Below are positions 7,827 to 16,647 of a stretch of 64,000 nt of DNA, one piece after another (position 1 is the stretch's first letter; each line of letters starts with the position of its first letter). A model generated the notes under the pieces. It was given only the letters and a program-made list of their open reading frames with translations, was not told the DNA's origin and searched no databases. This stretch comes from Dongia deserti. Lineage in GTDB: Bacteria; Pseudomonadota; Alphaproteobacteria; Dongiales; Dongiaceae. The stretch spans positions 180,481-244,480 of the forward strand of contig NZ_QORW01000011.1 in NCBI RefSeq assembly GCF_003574735.1. The letters are read 5' to 3'. Made by a program: the position numbers and the translations under genes.

Positions 7827-9686
7827 ATGAAAATGGAAAAGCTCGGGTTCCAGGCCGAGGTTTCGCGGCTCCTGGATATCGTCGCCCATTCCCTCTACAG
7901 CGACCGCGCGGTCTTTCTGCGCGAGCTCATCTCCAACGCGTCCGACGCCTGCGACAAGTTGCGCTATCTCAGCCTCACGGAGCCGGGCGTCCTTGGCGAT
8001 GACCCCGAATTCAAGGTCACCGTCACCCTCGACCAGGCCAAAAAGACGTTGACCGTTTCCGACAACGGCATCGGCATGAACCGCGAGGACCTGATCTCGC
8101 ACCTCGGCACCATCGCGCGCTCGGGCTCTGCGCAGTTCGTGCAGGCGCTCGAGGAAGGTAAATCGAAAGACGTATCCCTGATCGGCCAGTTCGGCGTCGG
8201 GTTCTATGCTGCCTTCATGGTGGCGGACAAGGTGACGGTCGTCAGCCGCAAGGCCGGCGAGACCCTGTCCTGGCAGTGGATCAGCGACGGCAAGGGCGAA
8301 TTCGAGATCGGCGAAGCGGAGCGTGCGGGTCGCGGCACCGACGTCATCCTTCACATCAAGAAGGATGCGGAGGAGTTCCTGGAAAAGGCCCGCGTCAACA
8401 CCATCATCACCAAGTATTCAGATCACATCGCCCTGCCGATCAAGCTGATCGAAGGCGGCAAGGAAGAGAAGGTCAACCAGGCCGCGGCGCTATGGACCCG
8501 CTCCAAATCCGACATCACCGAAGAGCAGTATCGCGACTTCTATCGGCACGTCGCCCACGCCTTCGACGAACCGTGGGGCACGCTGCATTTCAAGGCTGAG
8601 GGCAAGATCGAATATACCGGGCTCCTCTTCATCCCGACGGTGAAGCCGTTCGATCTGTTCCATCCCGACCGCAAGCAGTCGCTGAAGCTCTATGTGAAGC
8701 GCGTCTTCATCACCGATCATTGCGAGGAGCTGCTGCCGCTCTGGTTGCGCTTCGTCAAGGGCCTGATGGATTCGGAAGACCTTCCGCTCAACATCAGCCG
8801 CGAGATGCTGCAGCACAATCCCGTGCTGACCAAGATCCGGCAAGGCGCCGTCAAGCGCGTGCTCGACTACTTGAAGAAGCGCGCGGAGAACGAGCCCGAC
8901 GCCTATGCCGCCTTCTGGAATGATTTCGGCGCCGTGCTCAAGGAAGGCATCTATGAGGATGCCGAGCACAAGGATGCGCTCATCAAGCTCGCGCGCTTCC
9001 GCTCGACCAGCGGAGACTCGCTGGTCTCGCTCGCCGACTATATCGGCCGCATGAAGGAAGGGCAGACTGCGATCTACTACCTGACCGGCGATTCGCTCGA
9101 AGCCGCCGCCCGCTCGCCGCAGCTTGAAGGCTACCGCGCCAAGGGCGTCGAGGTACTGCTGCTTACCGATCCGGTGGACGAGTTCTGGGTGCCCGCTGTC
9201 GGCGAATACGAGGGCAAGACCTTCAGGTCCGTGACCCGCGGCGGCGCGGATCTGGATTCGATCAAGGGCGATGCGAAGGCGGAGGAGAAGAAGCCGGAAC
9301 CTGCCGCCGCCGGCATCGACAATCTCGTTGCGCTCATGAAGCTGACTCTGAAGGACGCAGTGAAGGATGTGCGCGTCTCGCAGCGCCTGACCGACAGTGC
9401 GGTCTGCCTGGTCGCCGACGAGGGCGACATGGACATGCGCCTCGCCCGCCTCCTGCAGCAGCACAAGCGCATCGACACGCTGATGCCGCGCGTGCTGGAG
9501 ATCAATGGATCACATCCGGTGGTCGCAGCCCTCGCCAAGGCTGTCTCCAGCGGCAAAGGCGAAGCGGTCGCCGACGCCTCCTGGCTGCTCCTGGATCAGG
9601 CCCGCATCCAGGAAGGCGAAGTGCTCAACGATCCGACGGCGTTTGCGAAAAGGTTGGGCGAAGTGCTCAGTAGGGCGTTCGCTTAA
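7827..9686 (+). CDS. htpG: Molecular chaperone HtpG (Hsp90)
   Basis: 619 residues, normal length. The GHKL ATPase domain shows RELISNASDACDKLRY, DNGIGM and GQFGVGFYAAFMV. The middle domain carries the conserved LPLNISREMLQ, and a C-terminal dimerisation domain follows. HtpG is a cytoplasmic ATP-dependent chaperone that remodels client proteins with the DnaK system. A sigma-32-like promoter lies at 7748-7776. The gene meets the antiporter gene tail to tail with two bases between the stops. Confidence 0.97.
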   Translation: MKMEKLGFQAEVSRLLDIVAHSLYSDRAVFLRELISNASDACDKLRYLSLTEPGVLGDDPEFKVTVTLDQAKKTLTVSDNGIGMNREDLISHLGTIARSGSAQFVQALEEGKSKDVSLIGQFGVGFYAAFMVADKVTVVSRKAGETLSWQWISDGKGEFEIGEAERAGRGTDVILHIKKDAEEFLEKARVNTIITKYSDHIALPIKLIEGGKEEKVNQAAALWTRSKSDITEEQYRDFYRHVAHAFDEPWGTLHFKAEGKIEYTGLLFIPTVKPFDLFHPDRKQSLKLYVKRVFITDHCEELLPLWLRFVKGLMDSEDLPLNISREMLQHNPVLTKIRQGAVKRVLDYLKKRAENEPDAYAAFWNDFGAVLKEGIYEDAEHKDALIKLARFRSTSGDSLVSLADYIGRMKEGQTAIYYLTGDSLEAAARSPQLEGYRAKGVEVLLLTDPVDEFWVPAVGEYEGKTFRSVTRGGADLDSIKGDAKAEEKKPEPAAAGIDNLVALMKLTLKDAVKDVRVSQRLTDSAVCLVADEGDMDMRLARLLQQHKRIDTLMPRVLEINGSHPVVAALAKAVSSGKGEAVADASWLLLDQARIQEGEVLNDPTAFAKRLGEVLSRAFA

Positions 9687-9688
9687 CC

Positions 9689-10699
9689 TCACCCGCCATC
9701 CCTGAACAGCACCCACGCGTTGACGGCGTAGACCGCGATCAGGACGACGCTGGGCAGGCTGGGCAGGCGGTAGATCTTGCGGTGAGCGCGGGATTGCAGG
9801 GCGGCGATCACCACGGCGGACATGACGATGGCGGAGAGCGCCGAGCTCGCGTGGACCTGCCTGATGCTGCCGAGCAGCGACCCGTCCAGGAACGCCAGAT
9901 CATCGATCGCTACGACGAGCATGTTGAAGAGATTGCTGCCCAGCAGATTGCCTGCGGCCATGTCGATGGCGCCGATGCGCATGGCTGCGGCAGTGACGAC
10001 CAGCTCCGGTGCCGAGGTCACACCAGCGACGAACAGCGTGCCCACGAAGCTGGTGGACCAGCCCATGGCGCTCGACAGCTCCTTGCCGATGAAGGGCAGA
10101 GAGATGCCGGCAGCCACCACGAACAGTGCCGCGATGGCATAGCGCGTCACCGCAGTCCGCAGGGTGATCTCCGGATAGCGGTCGATCAGCTCCGCCATGG
10201 CATTGGCCTCGCGTTCGCGCAGGAACACCGCCCACATGATGTAGGCGTAGGCGACGACCAGCACCGGCGTGACGATGCCCACGTGGCCAAGGGCGAAGGG
10301 CGCGCCGAGCGGCGCGATGAGGATCCCGAGGCCAACGATGCCGATCAGCACGATGCCGAACGTCGCGCCCAGCGTATGTGAATCGCTGATCTCCGCATAG
10401 AGCGGCTTGTCGCGCAGCATCATGTCGAGGAGGGCGAACATGACGAGGTTGAACACACAGCTTCCCAGGGCATCGCCCGCCGCGATGTTCGGGGCCTGGC
10501 CGATCGTGACCGCGCTGATGCCGGTCGATAGCTCCGGCAGCGACGTGATGGTGGCCATGAGGACAAGCCCGATCCAGCTCCCGGACAATCCGGTCTTGCT
10601 GGAGATCACGTCGCCATAATGGGAGAGCACCGTGCCGGCGGCGCCTGTCACGGCGAGCGCCAGCGCCAGCGCCCCCCAGATCGTCACCAGGTCCTGCAT
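9689..10699 (-). CDS. Sodium/calcium exchanger family antiporter (CaCA, YrbG-like)
   Basis: About 336 residues, nearly all hydrophobic, with two inverted halves of about five helices. The signature repeats are visible: ATITSLPELSTGISA with GDALGSCVFNL in the first half, and AGVTSAPELVVTAAAM with GNLLGSNLFN in the second. These Glu/Asn/Ser-containing motifs form the ion sites of the family. It is an inner-membrane cation exchanger, probably Na+ or H+ against Ca2+. I chose the ATG at 10699 because translation from there begins with the first helix; an upstream ATG at 10753 would add 18 polar residues. Confidence 0.9.
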   Translation of the reverse strand: MQDLVTIWGALALALAVTGAAGTVLSHYGDVISSKTGLSGSWIGLVLMATITSLPELSTGISAVTIGQAPNIAAGDALGSCVFNLVMFALLDMMLRDKPLYAEISDSHTLGATFGIVLIGIVGLGILIAPLGAPFALGHVGIVTPVLVVAYAYIMWAVFLREREANAMAELIDRYPEITLRTAVTRYAIAALFVVAAGISLPFIGKELSSAMGWSTSFVGTLFVAGVTSAPELVVTAAAMRIGAIDMAAGNLLGSNLFNMLVVAIDDLAFLDGSLLGSIRQVHASSALSAIVMSAVVIAALQSRAHRKIYRLPSLPSVVLIAVYAVNAWVLFRDGG

Positions 10700-10882
10700 G
10701 TCAGCTCGTCCATGGTGGCCCCCCATCCGGCGTGAATCGGGAGTCGGAAGCAAGCTCCTAACTACTTGGACCAGTGGCTTATCACAAGGCCACCGCGTAC
10801 CATCGCGATTCCGGCGACGACGGTGGTATCCTCGCCTTCTCTGCAGCGGCTTCTGCTGGATTGGTCGAAGGAGTAAGCGGGG

Positions 10883-11074
10883 ATGCGCGAAAACCGTGGC
10901 CTAGTCGGCGTGCTCGTGATCGCGATCTGCGGGGCCGTTCTTCTCGTTTCGGGCTTCTACGCGATCGTCTACTTCGAGCATACCCACGTCTCGGTGCCCC
11001 TGATCCTTGTCGCGGTCGTCTGTGCCGCCATCATGGCCGGCACCGCAAAGGCCATGAGGAAACGGCGCGGCTAG
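10883..11074 (+). CDS. Small two-helix membrane protein
   Basis: 63 residues: a short polar start, a hydrophobic helix (about 7-30), a brief loop HTHVS, a second helix (about 38-55) and a basic end KAMRKRRG. No family is recognised. AAGGAGTAAGCGGGG upstream supplies a ribosome-binding site. Its stop TAG shares the sequence CTAG with the stop of the convergent gene, an unusually tight tail-to-tail arrangement. Confidence 0.6.
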   Translation: MRENRGLVGVLVIAICGAVLLVSGFYAIVYFEHTHVSVPLILVAVVCAAIMAGTAKAMRKRRG

Positions 11075-11409
11075 CCCGGCACGTCCTCCACGCTTCGAAA
11101 CACTTGCTTCCCGGCCGCGACGAACCGCCTCATCTCCTGATCCGCGCCCGCCGACTCGCCGGCAATCCGCAGGAACGCATCGCATCGATCCGCCAGCGCC
11201 AAAGACAACGGCATCATGATCTCCGCCTCGGCGGCGGCATCGCCGCCGGCAGCCGCGATCAGCGGCAAGGCGAGATTGATCCCGATGATCGGCACGTGCC
11301 CTTTGCGCATGACGGCCAGGGCCACTTCATTCATCCGTTGGAGATTGGCGGCGCGATCCGCCGCGGATTTGGCGGCCGTGGAGTAGGGCCCGCCGACCAT
11401 GATCCACAT
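11071..11409 (-). CDS. DUF4406-like protein (nucleoside 2-deoxyribosyltransferase-like fold)
   Basis: 112 residues. It starts MWIMVGGPYS, continues with a helix carrying RAANLQRMNEVALAVMRKGH, then VPIIGINLALPL, and later has a Ser/Ala-rich ALADRCDAFLRI segment. This layout (GPYS loop, xxNxxRM helix, then G-H-x-P) resembles the small DUF4406/deoxyribosyltransferase-like proteins. Substrate unknown. It ends within the four bases CTAG that also end the convergent membrane-protein gene. Confidence 0.6.
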   Translation of the reverse strand: MWIMVGGPYSTAAKSAADRAANLQRMNEVALAVMRKGHVPIIGINLALPLIAAAGGDAAAEAEIMMPLSLALADRCDAFLRIAGESAGADQEMRRFVAAGKQVFRSVEDVPG

Positions 11410-11465
11410 GGAGACACTCCAGCCGAGTTTATCGCCCGTCGTTTCCGAGGCGATAGGCTTGGAGC

Positions 11466-11657
11466 TTAACGATGGCGCCGCACCTTTGCCGGGATAGGCT
11501 TTGGTTCCATTTGCGTTCCGGACAGAAACGCCAGAAACGCGCTGAAGAAATCGAATTCGAAGAAATCGCGTAAACGCCGATGCTTACTGGCCATCACCAA
11601 CTCCCGCCCGTTCAGGGCCTTGCCGACTTTCCAGGAAAGCGGCGCTCTGTCATCCAT
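11466..11657 (-). CDS. Small hypothetical protein
   Basis: 63 residues, basic, with an aromatic patch (RDFFEFDFFSAFLAFLSG) in the middle. I recognise no family. The main support is a strong ribosome-binding site, GGGAGG three bases before the ATG, and its place in an otherwise empty 410-base gap before argG. It could be spurious. Confidence 0.4.
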   Translation of the reverse strand: MDDRAPLSWKVGKALNGRELVMASKHRRLRDFFEFDFFSAFLAFLSGTQMEPKPIPAKVRRHR

Positions 11658-11760
11658 GCTCCTCCCTAGACTTTAACAACTGATTGAGGCCGCTGCGAGT
11701 TCCAATCATCCTTTGACCACTCATCCTTTGGTATGACTTGCGCCCCATGGGCCGGAGCCC

Positions 11761-11788
11761 TTGCGGGCTCCCGCTTTCTCCCTATACT
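11761..11788 (+). promoter_or_regulatory. Sigma-70-like promoter for argG
   Basis: TTGCGG (11761-11766) and TATACT (11783-11788) are separated by 16 bases and lie about 30 bases before the argG ATG. A hairpin GGAGCCC-TTGC-GGGCTCC (11754-11771) overlaps the -35 element and could be a regulatory dyad. Confidence 0.5.
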
Positions 11789-11819
11789 CCGCCGCGCTTT
11801 TTGGGACCTGAGGGGCGTG

Positions 11820-13028
11820 ATGGCCAAGAAAATCAACAAGGTCGTGCTGGCTTATTCCGGCGGGCTCGATACCAGCGTCATTCTGAAGTGGCTGCAGACC
11901 ACCTATGGCTGCGAGGTGGTGACCTTCACCGCCGATCTCGGCCAGGGCGAGGAGCTGGAGCCCGCGCGCAAGAAAGCCGAGATGCTCGGCATCAAGCAGA
12001 TCTATGTGGAAGACCTGCGCGAGACCTTCGTTCGCGACTACGTCTTCCCGATGTTCCGCGCCAACGCGCTCTATGAAGGGACGTATCTGCTCGGCACCTC
12101 GATCGCGCGGCCCCTCATCGCCAGGCGCCAGATCGAGATCGCGAAGGAGACCGGTGCCGACGCAGTCGCCCACGGCGCGACCGGCAAGGGCAACGACCAG
12201 GTTCGTTTCGAGCTCACCTACTATTCCCTCAACCCGGACATCAAAGTGATCGCGCCCTGGCGCGAGTGGGAGCTGACCAGCCGCACCAAGCTCATCGAGT
12301 TTGCCGAGAAGAACCAGATCCCGATCGCCAAGGACAAGCGCGGCGAGGCGCCGTTCTCGGTCGATGCCAACCTGCTGCACTCCTCCAGCGAGGGCAAGGC
12401 GCTCGAGGATCCGTGGCACGAGCCGGAGGAATTCGTCTATCAGCGCACCATCTCGCCCGAGGCGGCGCCGGACAAGCCCACTTACATCGAGATCGGGTTC
12501 GAGAAGGGCGATCCCGTCTCCATCGACGGCGAGAAGCTGTCGCCTGCGACGCTGCTTACCAAGCTCAACGCGCTGGGCAAGGCCAACGGCGTCGGTCGCC
12601 TCGACCTGGTGGAGAACCGCTTTGTCGGCATGAAATCGCGCGGCGTCTATGAAACGCCGGGCGGCACAATCCTGCATCACGCGCATCGCGCGATGGAAAG
12701 CATCACGCTGGACCGCGGCGCGGCGCACCTCAAGGACGAGATCATGCCGCGCTATGCGGAGCTGATCTATAACGGCTTCTGGTTCTCGCCCGAGCGCGAG
12801 ATGCTGCAGGCCCTGATCGACAAGAGCCAGGAGCATGTCGAAGGCATCGTGCGCATGAAGCTCTATAAGGGCAACGCCATCGTGGTCGGCCGCCAGAGCT
12901 CGAAGAGCCTCTACAGCCTCGCCCACGTGACCTTCGAGGAAGACCAGGTCTACGACCAGCGCGACGCCGCAGGCTTCATCAAGCTCAACGCGCTGCGCCT
13001 GCGCCTGCTGAAATGCGGCCGGGGGTAG
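11820..13028 (+). CDS. argG: Argininosuccinate synthase
   Basis: 402 residues. ATP-dependent ligation of citrulline and aspartate to argininosuccinate, the penultimate step of arginine synthesis; cytoplasmic tetramer. The N-type ATP pyrophosphatase motif AYSGGLDTS lies at residues 10-18, and [27 protein letters not shown] and [12 protein letters not shown] are all intact. The start is ATG at 11820 after GAGGGGCGTG, matching the family's usual [14 protein letters not shown] beginning. Length is normal. Confidence 0.97.
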   Translation: MAKKINKVVLAYSGGLDTSVILKWLQTTYGCEVVTFTADLGQGEELEPARKKAEMLGIKQIYVEDLRETFVRDYVFPMFRANALYEGTYLLGTSIARPLIARRQIEIAKETGADAVAHGATGKGNDQVRFELTYYSLNPDIKVIAPWREWELTSRTKLIEFAEKNQIPIAKDKRGEAPFSVDANLLHSSSEGKALEDPWHEPEEFVYQRTISPEAAPDKPTYIEIGFEKGDPVSIDGEKLSPATLLTKLNALGKANGVGRLDLVENRFVGMKSRGVYETPGGTILHHAHRAMESITLDRGAAHLKDEIMPRYAELIYNGFWFSPEREMLQALIDKSQEHVEGIVRMKLYKGNAIVVGRQSSKSLYSLAHVTFEEDQVYDQRDAAGFIKLNALRLRLLKCGRG

Positions 13029-13056
13029 AGAGCGCAGGCATACGGTCCACGCCTTT

Positions 13057-13156
13057 CGTCATGGTCGTGCTTGGCGCGACCATCCGCGAATTTGCTTGCC
13101 GCCGCTGAGCGCTGCCCATCGAAACTCGTGGATGGTCGGAGCAAGTCCGACCATGA
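13057..13156. repeat. Inverted pair of interspersed palindromic elements
   Basis: Unit 1 (13057-13085) contains ATGGTCG-N9-CGACCAT. Unit 2 (13130-13156), on the other strand, contains ATGGTCGGA-N5-TCCGACCAT. Each is a hairpin, and together they form a larger inverted repeat after argG. A related unit is at 63876-63904. They resemble the palindromic repeats scattered between genes in Rhizobiales and relatives. Confidence 0.75.
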
Positions 13157-13189
13157 CGGTGATGGGATTGTGATGCGAGAGAGCGGTCG

Positions 13190-13660
13190 CTACGCCGGCT
13201 CGCTCTGCGTGCCTGCGGCCTCCGCCTTCCGCAGTGACTTGATCTTGCGATATGCGTCGTTGATCTGCGCCGCCCGGCGAGTGGCCATCTCGAGGAAGTC
13301 GGCGGGCAGACCGAGCGAATGCACACGGTCGGGATGCACCGCCGCAACGGCGCGGTGATAGGCCTCCTGCACCTCGCTGTCCGTCGCCGTCATCGGCACG
13401 CCCAGGACATCATACGGATCACGGAGATTGACTTGGCGCGACAGGTCCATCGGCGACAGGCGGCGGATGATCTTCTTGGCGACGATGGTAAGCGAGCCGT
13501 CCGGCCGCTCGAACGGCAGGAAGGCGCGGTCGTCGTTCAGCGTGTCGATCACGCGCTCCGACGGATAGACGAACATGTAGACCAGCTCCTCGCCTTCGCC
13601 GGTATCGAGGCTGACGGCGATCTTGCGGCGCTGCTTCTTGTTGCGGTTGGTCTCGAGCAC
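13190..13660 (-). CDS. J-domain protein, copy 1
   Basis: 156 residues. Residues 82-150 are a J-domain: DPYDVLGVPMTATDSEVQEAY, the essential HPD at 109-111 and a final helix. The N-terminal 75 residues form a small beta-rich domain (VSLDTGEGEELVYMFV, then NDDRAFLPFERPDG) that I cannot assign. There is no zinc-finger or CTD of true DnaJ, so it is a specialised DnaK cochaperone. It lies 89 bases downstream of a clear paralogue at 13750-14202 on the same strand, so the two probably form an operon. The J-domain at the C-terminal end is less usual than an N-terminal one. Confidence 0.82.
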   Translation of the reverse strand: MLETNRNKKQRRKIAVSLDTGEGEELVYMFVYPSERVIDTLNDDRAFLPFERPDGSLTIVAKKIIRRLSPMDLSRQVNLRDPYDVLGVPMTATDSEVQEAYHRAVAAVHPDRVHSLGLPADFLEMATRRAAQINDAYRKIKSLRKAEAAGTQSEPA

Positions 13661-13749
13661 GGATCGGCCTATCCCGAACGGATATACCCGATCAAGGCTA
13701 GGCCCGACATGCTTTCCAAGTGGTAAAGGCGCAGTGCTGCCCGTATGGG

Positions 13750-14202
13750 CTACGCGGCCTGCCGTTGCCCCTGCCGCAGGGCTTTGACCTTGCCATAGGC
13801 GTCGTTGAGCCGCGCGGTGCGGCGGGTCGCCAGCTCCATGAACTCGGCCGGCAGCCCCAGGGACAAGAAGCGGTCGGGATGCACGCCGCTGACGGCGCGG
13901 CGATAGGCCTCCTGCACCTCGACGTCGCTGGCCGACGCTGTGATGCCAAGCACGTCATAGGGATCCATCGGATCGATCGCCCGGCCGCTGTCGATCGGCA
14001 CGACTGAGCGGATGAACTTCTTCCCGATCATTGCGACCGTCCCATCCACGCGCTCGAACTGCAGGAATGCGCGCTCGTCATTCAGCACCTCTCCGACGTC
14101 CAGCCCCGGCGGCACGAACATGTAAGCGAACTGCTCGCCATCACCGGCATCGACCATGACGGCGACCTTGAGAAGAACCTTCTTTCGATTGGTCTGGATC
14201 AC
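13750..14202 (-). CDS. J-domain protein, copy 2
   Basis: 150 residues from a GTG start at 14202, preceded by GAGGGC; this start aligns VIQTNRKK with MLETNRNK of copy 1, whereas an upstream ATG would add 27 unrelated residues. The architecture matches copy 1: an N-terminal beta domain with DAGDGEQFAYMFV and NDERAFLQFERVDG, then a J-domain with HPD at 108-110. Both copies keep the HPD, so both should stimulate DnaK-type ATPases. Divergence suggests an old duplication with different clients. Confidence 0.82.
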   Translation of the reverse strand: MIQTNRKKVLLKVAVMVDAGDGEQFAYMFVPPGLDVGEVLNDERAFLQFERVDGTVAMIGKKFIRSVVPIDSGRAIDPMDPYDVLGITASASDVEVQEAYRRAVSGVHPDRFLSLGLPAEFMELATRRTARLNDAYGKVKALRQGQRQAA

Positions 14203-14338
14203 GGGATGCCCTCGCGCGTGGTGAATGGATGTCTCCACGCTAGGCCACCACGTTTTGCAAGTCCCCTGTGATTCGGTCTGCACAGCCGCGCCGGACGGAT
14301 GGGCAGACTAACCGTAAGTATGATGCGCGGGCCCGCCG

Positions 14339-14704
14339 TCACGCCGGCTGGAACAGCTCCATCACGTTGCCGAACGGATCTTCCACGAGGATCTGCTGGC
14401 CGCCCGGCCCGGTGACGATGTCGTTGCGGAAGCGCATGCCCTCCGCCTTGAGCTTCGCGACGGTGGCGGACAGGTCGGCAACCTCCAGCACAAAGCGATT
14501 CCAGCCGCCCGGCTCCGGCGTGCGGCCATCCGGCATCGGCCGCGCGGCCGAGGCGTTCGGCCCAGCCAGCCACAGCGTCAAATCGCCCAGCCGGAGGATC
14601 GCCATGTTCGGCCCGAACTGCTGCTGCACCTTGAAATCGAAGCTCTTGGTGTAGAACGCGACCGCATGCTCGACGTCTGTCACGAAGTATCGCACGGTTG
14701 CCAT
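14339..14704 (-). CDS. VOC-family protein (glyoxalase/bleomycin resistance-like)
   Basis: 121 residues with one VOC fold: VRYFVTDVEHAVAFYTKSFDF at the start, ILRLGDLTLWLAG, a second beta-alpha-beta unit with GGWNRFVLEVADL, and the closing ILVEDPFGNVMELFQ. The family binds a divalent metal and acts on small molecules or electrophiles as a dimer; substrate cannot be assigned. The ending D-P-F-G-N-x-x-E-L-F is typical. It stands alone between J-domain genes and a GMC operon. Confidence 0.85.
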   Translation of the reverse strand: MATVRYFVTDVEHAVAFYTKSFDFKVQQQFGPNMAILRLGDLTLWLAGPNASAARPMPDGRTPEPGGWNRFVLEVADLSATVAKLKAEGMRFRNDIVTGPGGQQILVEDPFGNVMELFQPA

Positions 14705-14782
14705 TCGTCCCTCCCTTGTCGGCTCCAGCTCCGAGGGTGCGACAGTCCGATGCGGCGGGCAAGATAGGAGGGGGTCGGCCCG

Positions 14783-15199
14783 CTAGAGATCGAAGACAGC
14801 AAATGGACTTCTGCAGACGACCGCGCGGCCGTTGTAGGTGATCGTCTTCACGCCGGCCGGGCGATTCTGGAAGAAGTCTGAGCCAACGAGGAACTCCGTC
14901 AGCACCTGGCGTTCTTCATTGTGGATGCGCTCCGCCGTGCGCTGCGGCAGCAGTGACCTTGCTTCGAGGAGCGTTTCCGCAGCCCCGAAGAGCCGGAATT
15001 TCCGCGCCTCGTCATGGAGCGACTCGTACTCGTCGATGAAACGAGCGAGGCTCGCCGGCTCGAACGAGTGGCCGGGCAAGGAGTCCCGGAGGACGCTCAT
15101 GACCCACCGCCGGTATCCATCCACGACCAACGCCGTTCCCAGTACTATTGCGCCGCCGGCAGCCGTGCCCAGCGCGAGGAATGTTCGACGGTTCATCAT
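14783..15199 (-). CDS. Tat-exported small subunit partner of GMC dehydrogenase
   Basis: 138 residues starting MMNRRTFLALGTAAGGA, a twin-arginine signal followed by a hydrophobic segment. The rest is helical (ARFIDEYESLHDEARKFRLF) and ends AVFDL. It overlaps the stop of the GMC oxidoreductase by four bases (ATGA). In membrane-bound FAD sugar dehydrogenases (gluconate, fructose or sorbitol type) a small Tat-signal subunit escorts the large flavoprotein, and this gene fits that role by position and signal, although it is shorter than usual and sequence similarity is not obvious. Confidence 0.6.
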   Translation of the reverse strand: MMNRRTFLALGTAAGGAIVLGTALVVDGYRRWVMSVLRDSLPGHSFEPASLARFIDEYESLHDEARKFRLFGAAETLLEARSLLPQRTAERIHNEERQVLTEFLVGSDFFQNRPAGVKTITYNGRAVVCRSPFAVFDL

Positions 15200-16647
15200 G
15201 ACTGGGCTCCGAACATCAAGTCGGCTGCGCGCAGGGACAGGGCGGCAGCGGTCAGGCTCGGCTGGACCGGGGGACAGGTCGGCATCACGCTCGTCCCGAC
15301 CACCACCAAGTTGCGCACGTGGTGGTGGATCTGTCCGTCATCCACCACGGAGTCGGCAGGGCGCGCGCCCATGCGCAGCGTGCCTTGGACATGAGACTGC
15401 GTTCTGCGCAGGCCCTTGTCCACAATCCTCTCGACGGGCAGCGGCGCCAGAACCTGGGGGAGATGCTCCAGATAGTGCTCCAGCGCCCGCTCGGTATAAG
15501 CCGAGTTGCCGACGTAGTGGACGACAGCCTCGCCCTGCTCATTCACCGACACGCGGTTCTCGTCGTTCAGCTCGTCCGCGATCGCCGACCTGATGGAGAG
15601 CGTCTGGCGCCAGCGGCCGAACTCCTTGCGCAACCCGTATGGAAAGTCGTTGTCGAACACCATGAAGATGGCGCCCCGTTCGGCCCGGAACGGGCCGTCG
15701 TAGAACGCGTAGTTCGCGCCCGTGGAGATGGTGCTGCCATCCATGCTGTCGAGGCCGTCGAGCAGCACCTCCACCGCGACCCCGAGCTGCTCATTGAGGC
15801 CGCGCCCAAGCAGCGGGTCATCGAATCCGGACCGCAGCAGGATGGCGGGGCTATGGATTGCGTTGGCGCCGAGCACACAGACGTCGCATCCGACGCGATG
15901 CTCGCGCCCGCGCCACCTGAATCGCACGCCCGATATGGCCGAAGGGCTCGATCGTTCGAGTTCGATGACCTCGGCCTCCACCAGCGTCAGGACGTTGGTT
16001 GCATCCATGATATGGGCAAAGCCGTTGTGCACAGTGAACTTGGCGCCGATCGGACAATGCTCGCAATCGAAGCTCGCGCAACATTGCGGCCGCTGCTTCG
16101 TGGCCACGCGCGAGCGTGCGCTCGGCAGCGCGAAATGCATGTCCGGCTGCGCCGTCTTCATGATCCGGTCGACGGCGGACAGTCGGTGGGGCGGTTGCGG
16201 ATAAGGCAGGCTCCGGGGCGTGATTCGATGAAGATCGTCCGGTCCCGAGATGTCCATGATCTGCTCGGCGGCCGAGTAATAAGGCTCGAGATCATCGTAG
16301 GAGAGCGGCCAATCCTGGCCGCGGCCATAGAGCGTACCCTGTCGGAAGTCGTTGGGGTGCATGCGTGGCGTGTTGGCACCCCAGCAGTTGGTGCCGCCGC
16401 CATACGCGATGGTAAAGTTCCAGAACTTGGGAATGCCCGTCGCTTTGAACGTTTCGTCGGACCGAATGTGGGAGTTGTGGCCCTCTGCGACCTGCGTCTC
16501 CCAGGATCGGAATGGTCCGCGCTCCAGCATCAAGACCTTGGTCGCAGGCTGCAGCTGCAAGAGCTTATGGACGAAGAACAGAGCGCCGAATCCGGTTCCG
16601 ACAACGACCACCGGGTACTGGCGGTCCGGCAACTCGTCGATGATCAT
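15196..16647 (-). CDS. GMC-family FAD oxidoreductase (large dehydrogenase subunit)
   Basis: 483 residues. The Rossmann motif VVVVGTGFGALFFVHKLL binds FAD near the N-terminus, and AYGGGTNCWGAN, LGANAIHSPAILLRSG and the C-terminal HVQGTLRMG and NLVVVGTSVMPT blocks mark the GMC fold. A cysteine cluster C-C-x4-C-x2-C (QCCASFDCEHCPIG) is unusual and may hold a metal or disulfides. It is coupled to a Tat-signal protein at 14783-15199; the large subunit has no signal, so hitch-hiker export is plausible. The substrate is probably a sugar or alcohol. No cytochrome subunit follows. ATG at 16647 follows GAGGGC. Confidence 0.85.
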   Translation of the reverse strand: MIIDELPDRQYPVVVVGTGFGALFFVHKLLQLQPATKVLMLERGPFRSWETQVAEGHNSHIRSDETFKATGIPKFWNFTIAYGGGTNCWGANTPRMHPNDFRQGTLYGRGQDWPLSYDDLEPYYSAAEQIMDISGPDDLHRITPRSLPYPQPPHRLSAVDRIMKTAQPDMHFALPSARSRVATKQRPQCCASFDCEHCPIGAKFTVHNGFAHIMDATNVLTLVEAEVIELERSSPSAISGVRFRWRGREHRVGCDVCVLGANAIHSPAILLRSGFDDPLLGRGLNEQLGVAVEVLLDGLDSMDGSTISTGANYAFYDGPFRAERGAIFMVFDNDFPYGLRKEFGRWRQTLSIRSAIADELNDENRVSVNEQGEAVVHYVGNSAYTERALEHYLEHLPQVLAPLPVERIVDKGLRRTQSHVQGTLRMGARPADSVVDDGQIHHHVRNLVVVGTSVMPTCPPVQPSLTAAALSLRAADLMFGAQS

